From: Microbaculum marinum
GTDB taxonomy: Bacteria; Pseudomonadota; Alphaproteobacteria; Rhizobiales; Tepidamorphaceae
NCBI RefSeq assembly: GCF_042646165.1
Contig: NZ_JBHRTC010000007.1
DNA: 64,000 bases
Strand: one strand, 5' to 3'
Positions 58,758-64,000 of the stretch are shown piece by piece. The first letter of the stretch is position 1. Each line of letters starts with the position of its first letter. The position numbers and the translations under genes were made by a program. The notes under the pieces are model-generated. The model made no database searches. It had not been told where the DNA came from and was given only the letters and a program-made list of their open reading frames with translations.

Positions 58758-59510
58758 TCAGCCGCGTCCGACGAAGGGCATCTTGGTCGCCATGACGGTG
58801 ATGGTCTGGACGTTGGCGTCAGGCGGCAGGTTGGACATGTACACGATCGCGTCGGCGATGTGCTTCGGGTCGATGGTCGGCTCCGGCATCATCTCGCCGT
58901 TCGCCTGCGGCACGCCGCCCGCCATGCGGGCCGTCATCGGCGTCGTGGCGTTGCCGATGTCGATCTGACCGCAGGCGATGTCGTACTTGCGGCCGTCCAG
59001 GGACGCGGACTTGGTCAGGCCGCTCACCGCGTGCTTCGTGGCGGTGTAGGGGGCCGAGTTCGGCCGCGGCGCGTGGGCGGAGATCGAGCCGTTGTTGATG
59101 ATCCGCCCGCCCTGCGGGGTTTGCGCCTTCATGACCCGGAAGGCCTGCTGCAGGCACAGGAACATGCCGTTCAGGTTGACGTCGACGACGGTCTTCCACT
59201 GTTCGAACGTCAGGTCCTCGAGCGGCACCGGCGGCGCCCCGGTGCCGGCATTGTTGAACAGGACGTCGAGACGTCCCAGTTCGCCGACGGTCGTCTCGAA
59301 CAGCTGTTCCACCGAGGCCGGATCCGTCACGTCGGTCGGCACGGCAAGCGCCTTTCCGCCGGCCGCGGATATCTCGGCGGCGACCTCGTCAAGAGGCTCC
59401 TTGCGGCGTCCGGCCAGCACCACCGCGTAGCCCGCGGCCGCCAGTCCCAGTGCGGCGGCCTTGCCGACACCGGTGCCGGCGCCCGTCACGAGAGCGACTT
59501 TTTTCCTCAT
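58758..59510 (-). CDS. short-chain dehydrogenase/reductase
   Basis: The 250-residue classical SDR has ALVTGAGTGVGKAAALGLAAAGY, NNAGTG, INNGSISAHAP (Ser142/144), Tyr155 and Lys159 (YTATKHA). The long C-terminal segment (QIDIGNATTPMTARMAGGVPQANG) resembles a group of SDRs of unknown substrate. It lies upstream of the DMT gene by 75 bases, same strand. Confidence 0.87.
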   Translation of the reverse strand: MRKKVALVTGAGTGVGKAAALGLAAAGYAVVLAGRRKEPLDEVAAEISAAGGKALAVPTDVTDPASVEQLFETTVGELGRLDVLFNNAGTGAPPVPLEDLTFEQWKTVVDVNLNGMFLCLQQAFRVMKAQTPQGGRIINNGSISAHAPRPNSAPYTATKHAVSGLTKSASLDGRKYDIACGQIDIGNATTPMTARMAGGVPQANGEMMPEPTIDPKHIADAIVYMSNLPPDANVQTITVMATKMPFVGRG

Positions 59511-59647
59511 TGCAGCATTCCCTCACTTTGCCCCTCGATTTGCGACGGCCGGTGCAGCCCGGCCGCAGTCTTGCGTCCCGTCAGCGAGCGGAACGTATAC
59601 GCAGGCCCCGGCCGATGCCACCTCGAGAAGCGACGGCCGGCGGCAAA

Positions 59648-61240
59648 TCAGTATTTCAGGTCGACATGATCGAAGGGGTGGCGTCCGAGCGGGTCCATCC
59701 TGAAGCCGTCCACCTCGTCGCGGGACGCCATGAAGACGACGGAATGGGCGATCGGCACCCACGGCGCCTCCCGCTTGAAGATCTCCTGGGCCTCCCGGTA
59801 GAGCCGCTCGCGGATTTCCTGGTCGTAGGTCAGCTTGGCGCGGCTGACGAGGGCATCGAAGTCCTCGTCGCACCACCGCGCGACGTTGTTGCCGCCGATG
59901 CGCGAGGCGGTGCAGCCGAGCAGTACGTTGAGGAAGTTGTCCGGATCGCCGTTGTCGCCGGTCCAGCCGTACAGCGCCATGGAATGCTCGCCGTTCTGCA
60001 GGGCGGTCCGGTAGTCGCTCCATTCCCGGGTCACCAGATTGGCGCGCACGCCGATGCGGCTCAGGTCGGTCTGGATCAGCTCGGCGACCCGCTTGGCGTC
60101 GGGATTGTAGGGACGACTGACCGGCATGTACCAGAGATCGGTCTCGAAGCCGTTCGGGTATCCGGCCTCGGCCAGCAGTCGCTGCGCCTGCGCGGGGTCG
60201 TAGGGGTAGTCCTCAATGTCGTCGTTGTAGGACCACAGCGTGGGGGGAATCGGGTTCTTGGCGGCCTTGCCGGCGCCGCCATAGGCGCCGTCGATGATGG
60301 CCTGCTTGTCGATCGCCATGTTGATGGCGCGGCGTACGCGCACGTCGTCGAACGGCGGCCGCGAGGTGTTCAGGGCGAGATATCCGATGTTGAAACCCTC
60401 CTGCTGCATCAGCTTGAGGTTCGGATCATCGCTGATCCGCTGCGCATCGGAGGGATTGGGGAAGGCCATGACGTGGCATTCGCCGGCCTTGAGCTTGGTC
60501 AGGCGGACGGCCGGATTGGGCGTGATCGAAAAGACCAGCGTCTCGATCGGCTGCTGGCCTTCCCAGTAGTCCGGGAAAACCTGGTAGCGCACCGCGACAT
60601 CCTTCTGGAAGCTGTCGAACGTGAACGGGCCGGTGCCGATCGGCTCCTCGTCCAGGCGCTCGGGGGTGCCGTTCTCGAGCTGCTGCGCGGCATACTCCGC
60701 CGACAGTATCGAGTTGAAGGGCATGGCGAGATCGGCGAGGAACGGGGCTTCCGGCCGGGTCAGCCTGATGCGGATCGTCATATCGTCGATCTTCTCGATC
60801 GACTTCAGCAGCTCCGGCATCCCCATGTCCTTGAAGTAGGCGTACTGGGCGCCAGACACCGCGTGGAACGGATGGTCCTGCTTCCACTGCCGCTCGAGCG
60901 AGAACAGCACGTCGTCGGCATTGAGGGGCCGCGTCGGCGTGAAGTCGTCCGAACTGTGGAACTGCACGTCGTCGCGCAGATGGAAGATGTACTCCGTGCC
61001 GTCCGGCGAGACCTCCCACGACCTGGCCAGCGCAGGGCGGATCCGGGTCGAGCCGGGCACGAATTCGACGAGCTGGTTGAACATCGGCCGTGCGGCGTTC
61101 AGTCCGGTGGTGGTGGTGACGATCTGCGGATTGAGCGCCTCCGGATTGCCTTCCGAGCAGAACACCAGCGTCTTAGCCTCCGCTGCAGCCGCCGACGTCA
61201 TGACGAGGACGGCAACGATGCATCCGGTCCAGAACTTCAT
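59648..61240 (-). CDS. peptide/nickel-type ABC binding protein (DppA-like), orphan
   Basis: The 530-residue protein has a signal peptide (WTGCIVAVLVMTSAAAAEA) and the family 5 solute-binding fold: TLVFCSEGNPEALNPQ, RPALARSWEVSPDGTEYIFHLRDDVQFHSSDDF, GTGPFTFDSFQKDVAVRYQVFPDYWEGQQ and ASRDEVDGFRMDPLGRHPFDHV. These match DppA-like periplasmic dipeptide-binding proteins. No permease or ATPase genes follow, so it either uses another system or serves the adjacent histidine kinase as a sensor ligand carrier. It is 24 bases after the kinase gene, same strand. Confidence 0.88.
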   Translation of the reverse strand: MKFWTGCIVAVLVMTSAAAAEAKTLVFCSEGNPEALNPQIVTTTTGLNAARPMFNQLVEFVPGSTRIRPALARSWEVSPDGTEYIFHLRDDVQFHSSDDFTPTRPLNADDVLFSLERQWKQDHPFHAVSGAQYAYFKDMGMPELLKSIEKIDDMTIRIRLTRPEAPFLADLAMPFNSILSAEYAAQQLENGTPERLDEEPIGTGPFTFDSFQKDVAVRYQVFPDYWEGQQPIETLVFSITPNPAVRLTKLKAGECHVMAFPNPSDAQRISDDPNLKLMQQEGFNIGYLALNTSRPPFDDVRVRRAINMAIDKQAIIDGAYGGAGKAAKNPIPPTLWSYNDDIEDYPYDPAQAQRLLAEAGYPNGFETDLWYMPVSRPYNPDAKRVAELIQTDLSRIGVRANLVTREWSDYRTALQNGEHSMALYGWTGDNGDPDNFLNVLLGCTASRIGGNNVARWCDEDFDALVSRAKLTYDQEIRERLYREAQEIFKREAPWVPIAHSVVFMASRDEVDGFRMDPLGRHPFDHVDLKY

Positions 61241-61264
61241 CTTGATCTCCTTCGCACCACGGTC

Positions 61265-63619
<2,355 letters not shown>

Positions 63620-63696
63620 AGCGGGCTTTTTACAGCGCGAGACCGGTTTCCGCCACGAAAAGCAAGAGGCGGTGCGATTTTGCCGGCTGCTGCGGC

Positions 63697-64000
63697 CTAG
63701 ACGCGGCCGGTCAGATGGCGTGCCCGCCGCAGCGCCGGGAAGGCGTAGGCCCAGATGCCCGCCACAGCTATGGTGCCGATGCCGCCGAAGACCACGGCAG
63801 GCACGGCACCGATCAGTGCCGCCGACACGCCGGCGCGGAATTCGCCGAGCTCGTTCGATGCGCCGATGAAGACCATGTTGACCGCGTTGACGCGACCGCG
63901 CACGGCGTCCGGCGTCCACAGCTGGATGAGGGTCTCGCGGATATAGACGGAGACCATGTCGCACGCGCCCATCAGTATCAGTGCGACGATCGACAGCCAG
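63697..64000 (-). CDS. MFS transporter, C-terminal end (continues past the window)
   Basis: The open frame has no start in the window. The last 100 residues read GACDMVSVYIRETLIQLWTPDAVRGRVNAVNMVF and GASNELGEFRAGVSAALIGAVPAVVFGGIG, the typical end of an MFS-3 (EntS-like) 12-helix exporter. The ATG inside (63972) is internal. The gene is 5'-truncated by the window edge, and its stop lies 77 bases before the kinase gene. Confidence 0.75.
   Translation of the reverse strand, partial: WLSIVALILMGACDMVSVYIRETLIQLWTPDAVRGRVNAVNMVFIGASNELGEFRAGVSAALIGAVPAVVFGGIGTIAVAGIWAYAFPALRRARHLTGRV

Overview
This is 64 kb of high-GC chromosome, most likely from an alphaproteobacterium of the Hyphomicrobiales/Rhodospirillales type. 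The support for that is the density of branched-chain-amino-acid-type (Liv) importers, a TRAP importer, a GlxBCD/MgsABC-like glutamate-synthase triad, a BKACE enzyme and many short GC-rich intergenic palindromes. There is no rRNA, tRNA or housekeeping marker, so the taxon stays uncertain. Nearly everything is catabolism and uptake: four complete Liv-type ABC systems, one TRAP system, one orphan peptide-type binding protein, several amide or ester hydrolases, and one bacterial microcompartment (BMC) locus. Two runs of N (13342-13388 and 17674-17737) are assembly gaps.

Layout. 0.1-7.3 kb (minus): Liv system A (SBP, LivH, LivM, LivG, LivF) in one operon with an alpha/beta hydrolase, a metallo-beta-lactamase-fold hydrolase and a BKACE. 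7.6-12.8 kb (minus): DctPQM TRAP transporter, CaiB/BaiF CoA-transferase and AraC regulator. 12.9-17.5 kb (plus): nitronate-monooxygenase-like protein (gapped), NmrA-like protein, amidase and LarA-like protein. 17.8-27.2 kb (minus): Liv system B, an N,N-dimethylformamidase-like large subunit and a LuxR-type regulator; the DMFase small-subunit-like domain is fused in frame to the LivM permease. 27.4-31.3 kb: a GntR/FCD regulator and, divergently, a three-gene glutamate-synthase-like set. 31.6-39.7 kb: a sarcosine-oxidase-like FAD enzyme (minus) divergent from an operon encoding a glutamine-synthetase-type ligase, three BMC shell proteins (pentamer, hexamer, tandem trimer), an opine-dehydrogenase-like protein, an acylating aldehyde dehydrogenase, a malate/lactate-dehydrogenase-like protein with an extra N-terminal domain, and RidA. 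39.8-46.8 kb (plus): Liv system C, PAS-LuxR regulator and NylA-like amidase. 46.8-51.5 kb (minus): Liv system D. 51.6-59.5 kb: CocE/NonD hydrolase, KDPG-aldolase-like enzyme, xylose-isomerase-like TIM barrel, Gfo/Idh/MocA oxidoreductase, two SDRs and a DMT permease. 59.6-64 kb: DppA-like binding protein, histidine kinase and the end of an MFS gene.

How the centre may work. Related palindromes (consensus TGAATAC-N-GTATTCA) lie in front of the system-B binding protein, between the GntR gene and the glutamate-synthase-like triad (two sites), between the FAD oxidase and the ligase/BMC operon, and (half conserved) before system C. I infer one GntR regulon. The enzymes fit an extended N-methylglutamate-type route: N-substituted amides are imported and hydrolysed to an amine; the GS-type ligase forms a gamma-glutamylamide; the triad converts it to an N-alkylglutamate; the FAD oxidase (or the opine-dehydrogenase-like protein) releases an aldehyde; and the BMC aldehyde dehydrogenase makes an acyl-CoA. 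This route is an inference from gene content. I know of no characterised microcompartment with this make-up.
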